The notes: generated from the sequence alone by a model not told the origin. A stretch of 10,296 nt of DNA from Planctomycetota bacterium (GCA_016935955.1 JAFGPY010000341.1:1-10296), one strand, 5' to 3'; counted from the first letter of the stretch, positions 1 through 6,157 are shown. Made by a program: numbers and translations.

Positions 1-1
1 G

Positions 2-352
2 CTGGTCGAGGCAGCCGTCCGCGAATACCTGGCCCCGCTGCGGGGCAGGCTCTGCTCGCTGGTCCTCGGTTGCACCCACTACCCCTTGCTCAAGGACGCC
101 CTGGCGCGGGCCATGGGGCCGGAGGTCCACCTGGTGGACTCGGCCGAAGAGGTGGCCCGCGAGGTGGCCCGCGTCCTGCAAACCCAAGGGATGCTTGCCT
201 CGGACGGCCCCGGTACGGTAACATGTTATGTCAGTGACAACCCCGAACGCTTCCGGACCATCGGGCAGCGGTTCATGGGAACTCCCCTCAGGGACGTCAC
301 GCTGGTCGAGCCGGAGGAATTTTTCCTGGGCGACCAGGCGGGGGGACTCTAA
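2..352 (+). CDS. murI: Glutamate racemase, C-terminal part (N-terminus outside window)
   Basis: This is the C-terminal 116 residues of glutamate racemase, the cytoplasmic enzyme that converts L- to D-glutamate for peptidoglycan precursors. The diagnostic motif is LVLGCTHYPLL at visible residues 20-30; its Cys24 and His26 belong to the second catalytic centre of the Asp/Glu racemase fold. It is followed by VHLVDSAEEVAREV and a C-terminal segment (TCYVSDNPERFRTIGQRFMG, then VTLVEPEEF) that matches the usual MurI ending. The frame is open from base 2 and stops at TAA 350-352. The first catalytic Cys and the start codon lie upstream of the window. A repeat-filled gap of about 209 bases separates it from the next gene, so co-transcription with the downstream run is uncertain. 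Identification is confident from motif and ending; nothing looks degraded. Confidence 0.93.
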   Translation: MVEAAVREYLAPLRGRLCSLVLGCTHYPLLKDALARAMGPEVHLVDSAEEVAREVARVLQTQGMLASDGPGTVTCYVSDNPERFRTIGQRFMGTPLRDVTLVEPEEFFLGDQAGGL

Positions 353-369
353 GCGGCGCGGGATAGATG

Positions 370-485
370 TTCTTACGTTGGGTGCCATGGCTGCTCCGCA
401 GCCATGCGTGAGATGGAAACCAATTGGCATGCCTGCCCCTCGACGCTGCTCGGGCTCTGCGACAGGAGCAGGCATGGCGCCTACC
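370..485 (+). repeat. REP-like double-hairpin cluster 1 (GGTGCCA family)
   Basis: This gap (353-561) holds two stacked inverted repeats. The first is CATGGCTGC (386-394), loop TCC, GCAGCCATG (398-406), preceded by GGTGCC at 381-386. The second has arms CATGCCTGC (428-436) and GCAGGCATG (468-476) around a 31-nt loop and ends in TGGCGCC. Bases 371-394 match 5410-5433 with two differences. The 428-476 unit matches the reverse complement of 5425-5472. No credible small gene is seen here. It could also act as the 3' hairpin of the murI transcript, but it lacks a clear T-run. Confidence 0.7.
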
Positions 486-561
486 ACGGGGCATTCCAGA
501 AGGCTTACGCAATGCCGCTTGGTGGACAGTCCGGGGAACTCTTGCCTGAAGAGGGATCGAC

Positions 562-1353
562 GTGCGACGAACGGTTTGCGTAGTGGCGATGCTCCTTGCG
601 GCGGTTGCGGTCTGCGGCTGCGATCGCGACAAGGAATACCGCATGGACGATCTGGTGCGACTGCTCCTGCCGCGCGACAGGCCGGCCGTGCTTCAGGATG
701 CCGTGACGTCCGATGACGCCGACGCCCGGCGCAAGGCCGTCTACCAGATGCGCAAGTGGAAAGACCCCAGCGACGAGCTGATCGAGCTGGTCGGTCTGAC
801 GCTGCTGGGCGACTCGGACCGCATGGTCCGCGCCCAGGCGGCCGAAACGTTGGGCGCCTGGGCCGAACCCTCCAGCGTCGAGCATCTGGCCAAGGCGCTG
901 CGCAACGACGAGGACCCCTTCGTCCGCGCCGACTGCGCCGACGCGCTCGGGCAGATCAGCGGCCAGCCGTCCGTCGAGGCGCTCCTCGACCGGCTGCGGT
1001 TCGATCCCGAGGCGGACGTGCGCATCGCCTGTGCCCGGTCGCTGAAACTGCATCGCGACCTTGCCGCCGCGGAGGGACTCCTCTACGGTCTGGTCGATCC
1101 GCGGCTGGCCGTTCGCGACGCGGCCGAGGAGTCGCTGCGCTACATGACCGGTCAGGACCTGGGGTTCGAACCCGATCCGTGGCGCACGTTCCTGGCCGAG
1201 ACGGGCGAGCCGCTGGCCGACTACGGCCACCCGCCGAAACGCACCGCCCGCAGCGACCAGCGCGTCGACGTCGATGCCGGGAAGAAGGCCAAGCTCAAGG
1301 AAATCATCTCGGACCTTTTCCCGCTGGAGCGGAAGAAGGGCCAGTTTGACTAG
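562..1353 (+). CDS. HEAT-repeat lipoprotein
   Basis: A 263-residue protein, probably an exported lipoprotein that acts as a helical-repeat scaffold for protein binding. The start is GTG at 562, with GAAGAGGG at 548-555 as ribosome binding site. Residues 5-20 form a hydrophobic signal ending in V-C-G-C; this is a slightly unusual lipobox with Cys20 as the lipidated residue. Residues about 40-195 are HEAT or PBS-lyase-type repeats, seen in segments such as DADARRKAVYQM, DRMVRAQAAETLGAWA, DPFVRADCADALGQI, ADVRIACARSLKL and LAVRDAAEESLRYM. The repeats are followed by TGQDLGFEPDPWRTFLA (196-212), an ending that I recognise from planctomycete HEAT proteins, and a basic C-terminal tail. Its stop overlaps the next gene by 8 bases, which implies translational coupling. 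The binding partner is unknown. Fold is confident; lipoprotein status is moderate. Confidence 0.85.
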   Translation: MRRTVCVVAMLLAAVAVCGCDRDKEYRMDDLVRLLLPRDRPAVLQDAVTSDDADARRKAVYQMRKWKDPSDELIELVGLTLLGDSDRMVRAQAAETLGAWAEPSSVEHLAKALRNDEDPFVRADCADALGQISGQPSVEALLDRLRFDPEADVRIACARSLKLHRDLAAAEGLLYGLVDPRLAVRDAAEESLRYMTGQDLGFEPDPWRTFLAETGEPLADYGHPPKRTARSDQRVDVDAGKKAKLKEIISDLFPLERKKGQFD

Positions 1354-1591
1354 ACCGCGGCGAAAGCTTCGACGTTGGGCGCTGATCCTCGTGGGGATCG
1401 TCGCCGGGCTGGCCGCCGGCTGGATGGCCGGACGACTGGCCGGCACCCGGGCCGCATCGCTGTCGACCGACCACTCGTGCACCTGCGACCGCTGCGACGG
1501 CGACCAATCGGGCGTGTGCTGTTCGCCCGAGGCCGCACCAGCAACCGCCGAACCTTGCCGCTGCCAACCACTGGACGAGGAGTCGCCGTGA
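1346..1591 (+). CDS. Small Cys-rich single-pass membrane protein (hypothetical)
   Basis: I do not recognise a family. The proposed start is TTG at 1346, with GGAAGAAGGG at 1331-1340 as ribosome binding site. It overlaps the end of the HEAT gene by 8 bases, and its TGA stop (1589-1591) overlaps the GTG of the next gene in a GTGA junction. The 81-residue product has a very basic N-terminus (RPRRKLRR, residues 3-10), then one glycine-rich transmembrane helix at about 11-33. After the helix comes a tail of about 45 residues with seven cysteines at 45, 47, 50, 58, 59, 71 and 73 (CTCDRC, CC and CRC clusters). By the positive-inside rule the Cys-rich tail should face outward. The tail may bind a metal or form disulfides, but this is inference. 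Exact packing between two real genes supports coding; the non-ATG start is the weak point. Confidence 0.62.
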   Translation: MTRPRRKLRRWALILVGIVAGLAAGWMAGRLAGTRAASLSTDHSCTCDRCDGDQSGVCCSPEAAPATAEPCRCQPLDEESP

Positions 1592-2553
1592 AAGCCCTGA
1601 TCTTCCGTGACCGCCGGCTGGCGGTCGTTGACGACTATCCCGATCCGCAGCCCACGCCCGACGAGGTCGTCATCGACGTGACGCTGGCCGGCATCTGCCG
1701 CACCGACATCGAAGTGACGCGCGGCTACATGGACTTCGAGGGCGTGCTCGGTCACGAGTGCGTCGGCGTCGTCAGCCGCGCGGGCGGCGCTGCCGGCAAG
1801 AAGTGGCAGGGGCGTCGCGTCGCCTGCGAGATCAACTGCGTCTGCGGCAAGTGCGACATGTGCCTGGCCGGCTTGAAGACCCACTGCCGGCGCAGGACCG
1901 CCATCGGCATCGAGGGACGCGACGGCTGCTTCGCCCAGCGCATCGCCGTGCCTGCGGCCAATCTGCACGCCGTGCCGCCCAACGTCCCCGACGAGGTGGC
2001 CGTCTTCGCCGAACCTCTGGCCGCCGCCTTCCAGATCATCCAGCAGATCCGGCCCAGTCCGCGCGACACGGCCGTCGTCATCGGCGACGGGCGGCTCGGG
2101 CAGTTGACCGCCCAGGTGCTCGCGTCCCGCGGCCTGCGGCCCATGGTCGTCGGCAAGAGCCGCGACAAGCTCCGAAGGCTCGAACGTCTAGGCATCGGCG
2201 TGCTGCATGCCGACGAAGCGCGGCCGCGAGGCGAAACGCACCTCGTCGTCGAAGCCAGTGGCAGCATCGACGGGTTCAGAATGGCCATGGACTTCGTGCG
2301 GCCCAGGGGCACCATCGTCCTGAAGAGCACCCTCGCCGGCGGCGAGCCGCTGAACCTCAGTTCCATCGTCGTCAACGAGGTGACGGTCCTGGGCTCGCGC
2401 TGCGGTCCGCTGAACGAGGCCCTTGCGGCCCTGGCCAACGGGTCCGTGACGACCGAAGGCATGATCTCGGCCACGTTCCCTCTGGCCGACGGCGTCAAGG
2501 CTATGGAGACGGCCATGCAGCCCGAGTCGCTCAAGGTCCTCCTTCGCCCATAG
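1588..2553 (+). CDS. Zinc-dependent medium-chain (MDR) alcohol dehydrogenase-like protein
   Basis: A 321-residue cytoplasmic oxidoreductase of the medium-chain dehydrogenase family, expected to oxidise an alcohol or polyol with NAD(P). The start is GTG at 1588, with GAGGAG at 1577-1582 and a 4-base overlap with the preceding stop. The catalytic zinc site shows as GICRTD (Cys37) and LGHECVG (His56, Glu57). The structural zinc lobe has four cysteines at 86, 89, 92 and 100. AEPLAAA supplies the usual later acidic residue. The Rossmann fold starts at VVIGDGRLGQL, a G-x-G-x-x-G fingerprint. A frame open further upstream from 1375 merely reads through the small Cys-rich gene and is not used. It is somewhat shorter than typical 340-360-residue members, but no key residue is missing. 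The substrate cannot be read; neighbours suggest nothing specific. Confidence 0.9.
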   Translation: MKALIFRDRRLAVVDDYPDPQPTPDEVVIDVTLAGICRTDIEVTRGYMDFEGVLGHECVGVVSRAGGAAGKKWQGRRVACEINCVCGKCDMCLAGLKTHCRRRTAIGIEGRDGCFAQRIAVPAANLHAVPPNVPDEVAVFAEPLAAAFQIIQQIRPSPRDTAVVIGDGRLGQLTAQVLASRGLRPMVVGKSRDKLRRLERLGIGVLHADEARPRGETHLVVEASGSIDGFRMAMDFVRPRGTIVLKSTLAGGEPLNLSSIVVNEVTVLGSRCGPLNEALAALANGSVTTEGMISATFPLADGVKAMETAMQPESLKVLLRP

Positions 2554-2582
2554 GATATCCCAGGAGGCCCGGCGTGCCGCCC

Positions 2583-2645
2583 ATGTAGCCCGGCCGCCCT
2601 CGGCCGGAGAGTGTCAGGTTATGTAGCCCGGCCGCCCTCGGCCGG
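2583..2645 (+). repeat. Two tandem GTAG-headed REP-like hairpins
   Basis: Two identical 25-base copies lie in direct orientation at 2583-2607 and 2621-2645, with a 38-base period. Each reads ATGTAG followed by the hairpin CCGGCCG-CCCT-CGGCCGG; copy 2 has one extra outer G:C pair. A GTAG tetranucleotide directly 5' of a hairpin is the hallmark of classical REP sequences mobilised by TnpA-REP (RAYT) transposases; that rule is established for enterobacteria and pseudomonads and applied here by analogy. They fill the 111-base gap between the dehydrogenase stop and the PgeF start. Confidence 0.75.
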
Positions 2646-2664
2646 GGCAACGGGAGCCTTGCCC

Positions 2665-3459
2665 GTGGACATACTTTGGACAAAATGCGGCGGCCCGATT
2701 CCTCTGCTCGTCGCCGAGGCCGCGCGACGCGAGGGATTCCTCGTGGCTGCAAGCCTGGGCGAGGACGGCGCGAAACCCGACCTCGGTTGCGACGCGGCCG
2801 ACCGGGCCGCATGCCCCGACGACCGCCGCCGATTGGCCGAGGCCGTCGGCCTGGACGCCGAGCACCTGGTCTTCATGGAACAAGTGCACGGCGGCGCGGT
2901 CGCCGTCGTGGACGAGAGACAGGCCGGGGCAGGGCTGCACGATCGCCGCGCCGCCGTAGCGGGAGCCGACAGCATGGTCACCTGCTCGTCGGCCGTCGCC
3001 CTGGTGGCCCTGTCGGCCGACTGCCCGCTCGTGGCCGCGTGGGACGCCGAGGCACGCTTGGCCGCCGTGGCCCACGCCGGGTGGCGAGGTCTGGCTGCCG
3101 AGGTCCTGCGGCGGATGGTCGAACGCATGGTCGATCTGGGCGCCGACACGCGACGCATCGGCGCCGCCGTGGGGCCGGCCATCGGTGCGTGCTGTTACGA
3201 AGTCGGCCCGGACCTCGTCGACGCGCTCGTCGGTTCCGGCATCGCCTTGCCCGAGCATCTGCGGCCGGTCGGGTCGCACCTTCACATGGACCTCGGCGCG
3301 GTCGTCGAGCGCCAGTTGTGCCAGGCGGGCGTTGCCGCCGAGCGTATCAGCGTCGAGCCGACGTGCACCATGTGCTGCGAGCCGTTGCTGCACAGCTATC
3401 GCCGCGACGGTTCGCAGGCCGGACGGCAGGCCCTGGTCATTCGCAGAGAGGAGAGGTGA
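2665..3459 (+). CDS. pgeF: Peptidoglycan editing factor / laccase-domain protein (PgeF, YfiH family)
   Basis: A 264-residue member of the multicopper-oxidase-like 'laccase domain' family (YfiH/YlmD/PgeF). Members are linked in enterobacteria to removal of mis-incorporated residues from UDP-MurNAc peptides, and related proteins have purine nucleoside phosphorylase or adenosine deaminase activity. The family metal ligands are visible: QVHG (His75), SADCPL (Cys120) and HAGWRG (His137). Also present are GPAIGACCYEVG (residues 170-181) and the C-terminal CTMCCEPLLHSYRRDG. I chose GTG 2665 because GGGAG (2652-2656) lies 8 bases upstream. The longer frame from GTG 2611 would translate a REP hairpin into 18 extra residues. 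The dehydrogenase lies 111 bases upstream and queC begins 6 bases after the stop, so pgeF and queC are very likely co-transcribed. Family is certain; the exact reaction in this organism is not. Confidence 0.92.
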   Translation: MDILWTKCGGPIPLLVAEAARREGFLVAASLGEDGAKPDLGCDAADRAACPDDRRRLAEAVGLDAEHLVFMEQVHGGAVAVVDERQAGAGLHDRRAAVAGADSMVTCSSAVALVALSADCPLVAAWDAEARLAAVAHAGWRGLAAEVLRRMVERMVDLGADTRRIGAAVGPAIGACCYEVGPDLVDALVGSGIALPEHLRPVGSHLHMDLGAVVERQLCQAGVAAERISVEPTCTMCCEPLLHSYRRDGSQAGRQALVIRREER

Positions 3460-3465
3460 CTGCCG

Positions 3466-4158
3466 ATGTCCGCTTCGCCATCGTCAAAGCCCCTGGCCGT
3501 CGTTCTGGCCAGCGGAGGCATGGACTCGTGCGTCGTGACGGCCCTGGCGGCCGATCGCGGTTACGATCTGGCCATGCTCCACGTCAACTACGGCCAGCCG
3601 ACCGAGGCCCACGAACTGGCCAGCTTCCAGCGACTGGCCGACCGCTACCGGGCCCGCGCCCGGCTCGTGGCCGACGTGCGCTACCTTGCAGCCATTGGCG
3701 GCAGCAGCCTGACCGATCCGTCGCTGCCCATCGAGACGCCCGATCAGCACATCGCCGGCGCGATTCCGCAGACCTACGTGCCGTTTCGCAACGCCCACTT
3801 GCTGGCCATTGCCACGTCGTGGGCCGAGGTGCTGCGCGCCGAGCGGATCATGATCGGCGTGGTCGAGGAAGATGCCTCGGGCTACCCCGATTGCCGCAAG
3901 GCCTTCATCGACGCCATGAACGAAACCATTCGTCTCGGCACGCGCGACGAGACCGACGTCGTGATCGAGGCCCCACTGGTGGCCATGTCCAAGGCCGACA
4001 TCGTCCGCCTGGGCGCGCATCTGAAGGCGCCTTTCGAGTTGACTTGGTCGTGCTACCGCCGCGACGACGTTCCCTGCCGCAACTGCATGAGCTGCGAACT
4101 CAGGGCCCGAGCCTTCGCCCAGGCCGGCGTCCCCGACCCGCTTCTGGCCGACTCCTAG
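3466..4158 (+). CDS. queC: 7-cyano-7-deazaguanine synthase QueC
   Basis: A 230-residue cytoplasmic enzyme that converts 7-carboxy-7-deazaguanine to preQ0 with ATP and ammonia, a step of queuosine (and other 7-deazapurine) synthesis. The PP-loop ATP-pyrophosphatase motif SGGMDS is at residues 16-21, and YVPFRN follows mid-protein. The C-terminal zinc site has four cysteines at 196, 204, 207 and 210 (SCYRRDDVPCRNCMSC). Length matches the family. The start is ATG 3466, with a purine-rich GAGAGG ribosome binding site at 3451-3456 inside the end of pgeF. The gap is 6 bases, so the two genes form an operon. No queD, queE or queF gene is in the window, so the rest of the pathway must be elsewhere. 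The central CGxC is CRNC here, a mild variation. Confidence 0.93.
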   Translation: MSASPSSKPLAVVLASGGMDSCVVTALAADRGYDLAMLHVNYGQPTEAHELASFQRLADRYRARARLVADVRYLAAIGGSSLTDPSLPIETPDQHIAGAIPQTYVPFRNAHLLAIATSWAEVLRAERIMIGVVEEDASGYPDCRKAFIDAMNETIRLGTRDETDVVIEAPLVAMSKADIVRLGAHLKAPFELTWSCYRRDDVPCRNCMSCELRARAFAQAGVPDPLLADS

Positions 4159-4202
4159 TGTAGTGCGCCACGCAGATTGGACATATTATCACCGCGAGCA
4201 CC

Positions 4203-4269
4203 GGTGCCATGGCCGCTTGCGGCCATGCCGGTGGCCTGAGAACTCATGGCCGCAAGCGGCCATGGCACC
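4203..4269. repeat. Perfect 25-bp inverted repeat made of two self-palindromic hairpins
   Basis: GGTGCCATGGCCGC...CATG (4203-4227) is repeated exactly as its reverse complement at 4245-4269, with a 17-base spacer. Each arm is itself a hairpin (CATGGCCGC, loop TT or AA, GCGGCCATG), so the segment can form one long stem or two short ones. The ends are GGTGCCA and TGGCACC. It lies downstream of queC and downstream of the convergent pseudopilin stop (4423), so it could also end transcripts from either side, but no T-run follows. Bases 4208-4244 recur at 9421-9458 on the other strand. Confidence 0.75.
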
Positions 4270-4309
4270 CTCGCCGGTCTGGGCGTGGCACCTTGCTGCG
4301 GAAACGTAG

Positions 4310-4354
4310 GGGCACGGCCTGCTTGTCCTGAGCGAAGCCGAAGTGGCCGTGCCC
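4310..4354. repeat. Hairpin with CCTGAGCGAAGCCGAAG core
   Basis: Arms GGGCACGGCC (4310-4319) and GGCCGTGCCC (4345-4354) enclose a loop containing CTTGTCCTGAGCGAAGCCGA. From memory, this CTGAGCGAAG core is a very common intergenic repeat in Chloroflexi, planctomycete and other genomes, often mistranslated as 'CPERSR' or 'GFAQDK' peptides. The gap 4159-4422 holds this and the preceding repeat; no small gene is seen in it. Confidence 0.6.
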
Positions 4355-4422
4355 GCGAATGCTTAACGGCAGCAACTCATCCGTCATGGGGGGTATCTCT
4401 GACAAGGGGGCAAACGCGAGGC

Positions 4423-5247
4423 CTACGGCACCAGCCAGGTATCTTTCCTGCTGCCGACCGAGTCGTCGAAATCGCCGTAATCCTCTTCGTCTTCCCACGG
4501 ATTGTCCAGGTCGGTCATGCTGTACGTGCTTTTGACCCAGATGTTGTTGCGGCCGATACCGCAGAAGGGTGTCTGCTGCCACGCGACGTGGTTGTCGGCG
4601 TAGAGACAGTTCTGGCCGTCGAAATCGTGGTTCGGGCTGTTCAACTCGTAGCGATCTTTCCTCCGGTCCTCGCCCCGCGACGAATTCTCCCCGACGACGT
4701 CGGCGCGGTACGGATTGACGTCGGCGGCCACGACCAGCATCGGGTCGGCGCTGTCGGTCGTCGTCCTGCCGAGCTGGTTCTGGTAACTGTAGCTGACGTT
4801 GTTCAGGTCGCGGAAACTCCACTGGCGATCGTAAGCGATCACGTCGCTGTCCTCGGAGTTGTCGGAACTGGGACAGATGAAGACGCCCGGCACGCTCAGA
4901 CCCTTGCGGATCAGAATCCACCAGCACGAGACGTTGCAGCGGAACGGGTTGAGGTCCTCGGCCTCGACGTCCAGTTGCCGATCCTCGATTTCCGTGTTGT
5001 CCTCGTCCCACCGCTCGGCCCAGGCTTCCTCGGCGTTGTCGTTGTGGTAGACGGTCGGCCAGCGGCCGCGATTGTTCGAGGAGTAGATCATGATCGACTG
5101 GCCGATGCTTCGCAGGTTCGAAGCGCACTGGGCCTGGCGTGCGCGTTCCAGTGCGGCCGCAAGGTTCGGCAGCAGAATGGCCATCAGCATGCCGATGATC
5201 GCCACCACCACCAGCAGTTCCACTACCGTAAAGCCGTGCCTTCGCAT
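4423..5247 (-). CDS. Type II secretion/type IV pilin-like protein (pseudopilin), paralog 1
   Basis: A 274-residue protein with a class III (prepilin) signal. The leader is MRRHG, with cleavage expected before Phe6, and the conserved Glu at +5 is present (FTVVELLVVV). A hydrophobic helix of about 22 residues follows. It belongs to the large planctomycete set of prepilin-type N-terminal cleavage/methylation proteins, which are taken to be processed by prepilin peptidase and assembled in the inner membrane. After the helix come LERARQAQCASNLRSIGQS, a mixed alpha/beta globular domain, and NHDFDGQNCLYADNHVAW, which resembles the H-X9-DG signature but with ten spacer residues and DN in place of DG. 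The C-terminus is acidic and ends KDTWLVP. The start is ATG at 5247-5245 with GAGGTGA 5 bases upstream; a longer start at 5283 is less likely because the leader would be too long. It is clearly paralogous to 8173-9027. Confidence 0.88.
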   Translation of the reverse strand: MRRHGFTVVELLVVVAIIGMLMAILLPNLAAALERARQAQCASNLRSIGQSIMIYSSNNRGRWPTVYHNDNAEEAWAERWDEDNTEIEDRQLDVEAEDLNPFRCNVSCWWILIRKGLSVPGVFICPSSDNSEDSDVIAYDRQWSFRDLNNVSYSYQNQLGRTTTDSADPMLVVAADVNPYRADVVGENSSRGEDRRKDRYELNSPNHDFDGQNCLYADNHVAWQQTPFCGIGRNNIWVKSTYSMTDLDNPWEDEEDYGDFDDSVGSRKDTWLVP

Positions 5248-5339
5248 GGTCGTCACCTCACCAGAGAGTGGGTTACCGAACACTTCCCCTGCGCCCGCCG
5301 AGCAATACGTTGCGCGAACCGCCCCCCTTGTCTACCCCT

Positions 5340-5368
5340 ATTCTACCCGCTTTCGCAACCAGTGTCCA
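5340..5368 (-). promoter_or_regulatory. Candidate sigma70-type promoter for pseudopilin 1
   Basis: On the minus strand TGGACA (5368-5363) and TAGAAT (5345-5340) are spaced by exactly 17 bases, matching 5/6 positions of each consensus box. Transcription would begin near 5333 and give a leader of about 86 bases before ATG 5247. The second pseudopilin gene has the same TGGACA box at the same spacing. Confidence 0.5.
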
Positions 5369-5409
5369 ACACTTATGTTAGGTCGGTCCAGGCGGTGTCA
5401 GATAAGTAT

Positions 5410-5472
5410 TCTTGCCTTGGGTGCCATGGCTGCCCCGTCATAGATCCCGAGCAGAGTCGAGGGGCAGCCATG
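5410..5472. repeat. REP-like hairpin, cluster 2 (12-bp perfect arms)
   Basis: CATGGCTGCCCC (5425-5436) and GGGGCAGCCATG (5461-5472) are perfect 12-bp arms around a 24-base loop. It is preceded by the shared lead-in TCTTGCCTTGGGTGC (from 5410), which also precedes cluster 1. The reverse complement of 5425-5472 aligns with 428-476, including the loop sequence, and the stem differences are compensated. It starts a run of repeats that fills most of the 910-base gap 5248-6157. A further small hairpin, CATGCCTG/CAGGCATG, follows at 5494-5515. Confidence 0.7.
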
Positions 5473-5511
5473 CATGGGGCCGGAGACATTCGGCATGCCT
5501 GACGAAGCAGG

Positions 5512-5716
5512 CATGTAGGATTTCGCATGAAGAAGGCCAGGGGGTGCCATGCTTCTGCTTGCAGAAGCATGCCGCCAAACCTGTTGCGCGCGAACACGCG
5601 TCTACAAGTAGACGCGTGGCACCCTCGCAGTTGTGATCGGAAAACTTGCGTCACAACCTTTTGCAGGGCTGGGCCTTGCCGCAAGACACCGACGGCTTCA
5701 TGCGAAATCCTACATG
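5512..5716. repeat. 205-bp unit with 21-bp perfect terminal inverted repeats enclosing an 81-bp double-hairpin element
   Basis: Bases 5512-5532 and 5696-5716 are perfect 21-bp inverted repeats (core TAGGATTTCGCATGAAG). Inside, 5543-5623 runs from GGTGCCA to TGGCACC and holds two perfect 11-bp hairpins. These are CATGCTTCTGC/GCAGAAGCATG (5548-5571) and CACGCGTCTAC/GTAGACGCGTG (5595-5618), each with a 2-base loop. A GTTGTGA/TCACAAC pair follows at 5630-5657. The unit looks like a MITE or REP composite; it encodes no transposase. The 81-bp core recurs inverted at 9548-9628. Confidence 0.7.
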
Positions 5717-5759
5717 GCTCCCGGTTGCCGCCTCGGTCTCTACGTGGGGCTGCCGCCGA

Positions 5760-5959
5760 GGCCCGAAGGGCCGTCAACAGTTTAGCCGGGGGCGAAGCCC
5801 CCGGTCCCGAGCCCTCTTAACTCTGTGAGCCCCGAAGGGGCGACGCCTGTTTGTCGGTTCTGCCGATCAACAGGCGTCGCCCCTTCGGGGCTCAAAACTT
5901 GCCATGCCCGGCTTCCGGGGGCTACGCCCCCGGCCAAACTCCCGTCGGCCCTTCGGGCC
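5760..5959. repeat. 200-bp nested palindrome (three hairpin modules mirrored)
   Basis: The modules are arranged A-B-C-loop-C'-B'-A'. A is GGCCCGAAGGGCC (5760-5772), mirrored at 5947-5959. B is CCGGGGGC-GAA-GCCCCCGG (5786-5804), mirrored as 5915-5933 with loop TAC. C is a perfect 26-bp arm at 5826-5851 pairing with 5869-5894, and the 17-base loop contains a further TCGG/CCGA pair. The core sequence GAGCCCCGAAGGGGCGAC is a type of GC-rich repeat that I have seen mistranslated as 'SPEGATPV' peptides. No gene is supported here. Confidence 0.75.
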
Positions 5960-6157
5960 TTAACGCCCTCGTGGGAGCGGCAGACGACCCTATTGCCTTG
6001 CCATGCCGGTGCCATTAACGGGTTAATCAATAACTGAAAAATCACCAGATTGATACTTGGCGCGATGCGGATTGCTGTGTAGCGTGCGATATGGTGCGTT
6101 GACCTCGCGGTGCGGCGAGGTTCGCGGTTTCCCACTATTATTGGAGGTTCAACGGTC
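5960..6157 (+). promoter_or_regulatory. Upstream region and leader of the RCC1-dockerin gene
   Basis: This stretch becomes AT-richer between about 6012 and 6060. It carries ATTAA-CGGG-TTAAT (6014-6027), a small palindrome, and a TTGATA box (6050-6055) without a convincing -10 partner at 16-18 bases. A 6-bp hairpin CCTCGC/GCGAGG (6103-6120) precedes the ribosome binding site GGAGG (6143-6147), which sits 10 bases before ATG 6158. The promoter must lie here or in the adjacent repeats, but I cannot place it firmly. Confidence 0.35.

Noticed and set aside
505..1968. Long open frame of 487 codons on the minus strand
   Set aside because: It lies antisense to the HEAT, Cys-rich and dehydrogenase genes, has no recognisable motif and reflects high third-position GC on the other strand.
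2676..4163. Long open frame of 495 codons on the plus strand
   Set aside because: Arg/Gly/Pro-rich translation in the wrong frame over pgeF and queC, both of which have clear family motifs.
4175..4192. TTGGACATATTATC as a promoter after queC
   Set aside because: The boxes are not spaced correctly and no plus-strand gene follows.
4246..5502. Open frame of 418 codons on the plus strand
   Set aside because: Antisense to pseudopilin 1 and starting inside a repeat; its start translates hairpin and CCTGAGCGAAG-type repeat sequence.
5512..5716. Complete insertion sequence
   Set aside because: Only 205 bp with no transposase frame; at most a non-autonomous element.
5410..5959. CRISPR array
   Set aside because: Repeats are dissimilar palindromes with irregular spacing and no unique spacers; no cas gene is present.
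6110..6157. GTG 6110 as start of the RCC1 gene
   Set aside because: It would put 16 residues before a standard signal peptide and include the GGAGG ribosome binding site in the coding region; ATG 6158 fits better.
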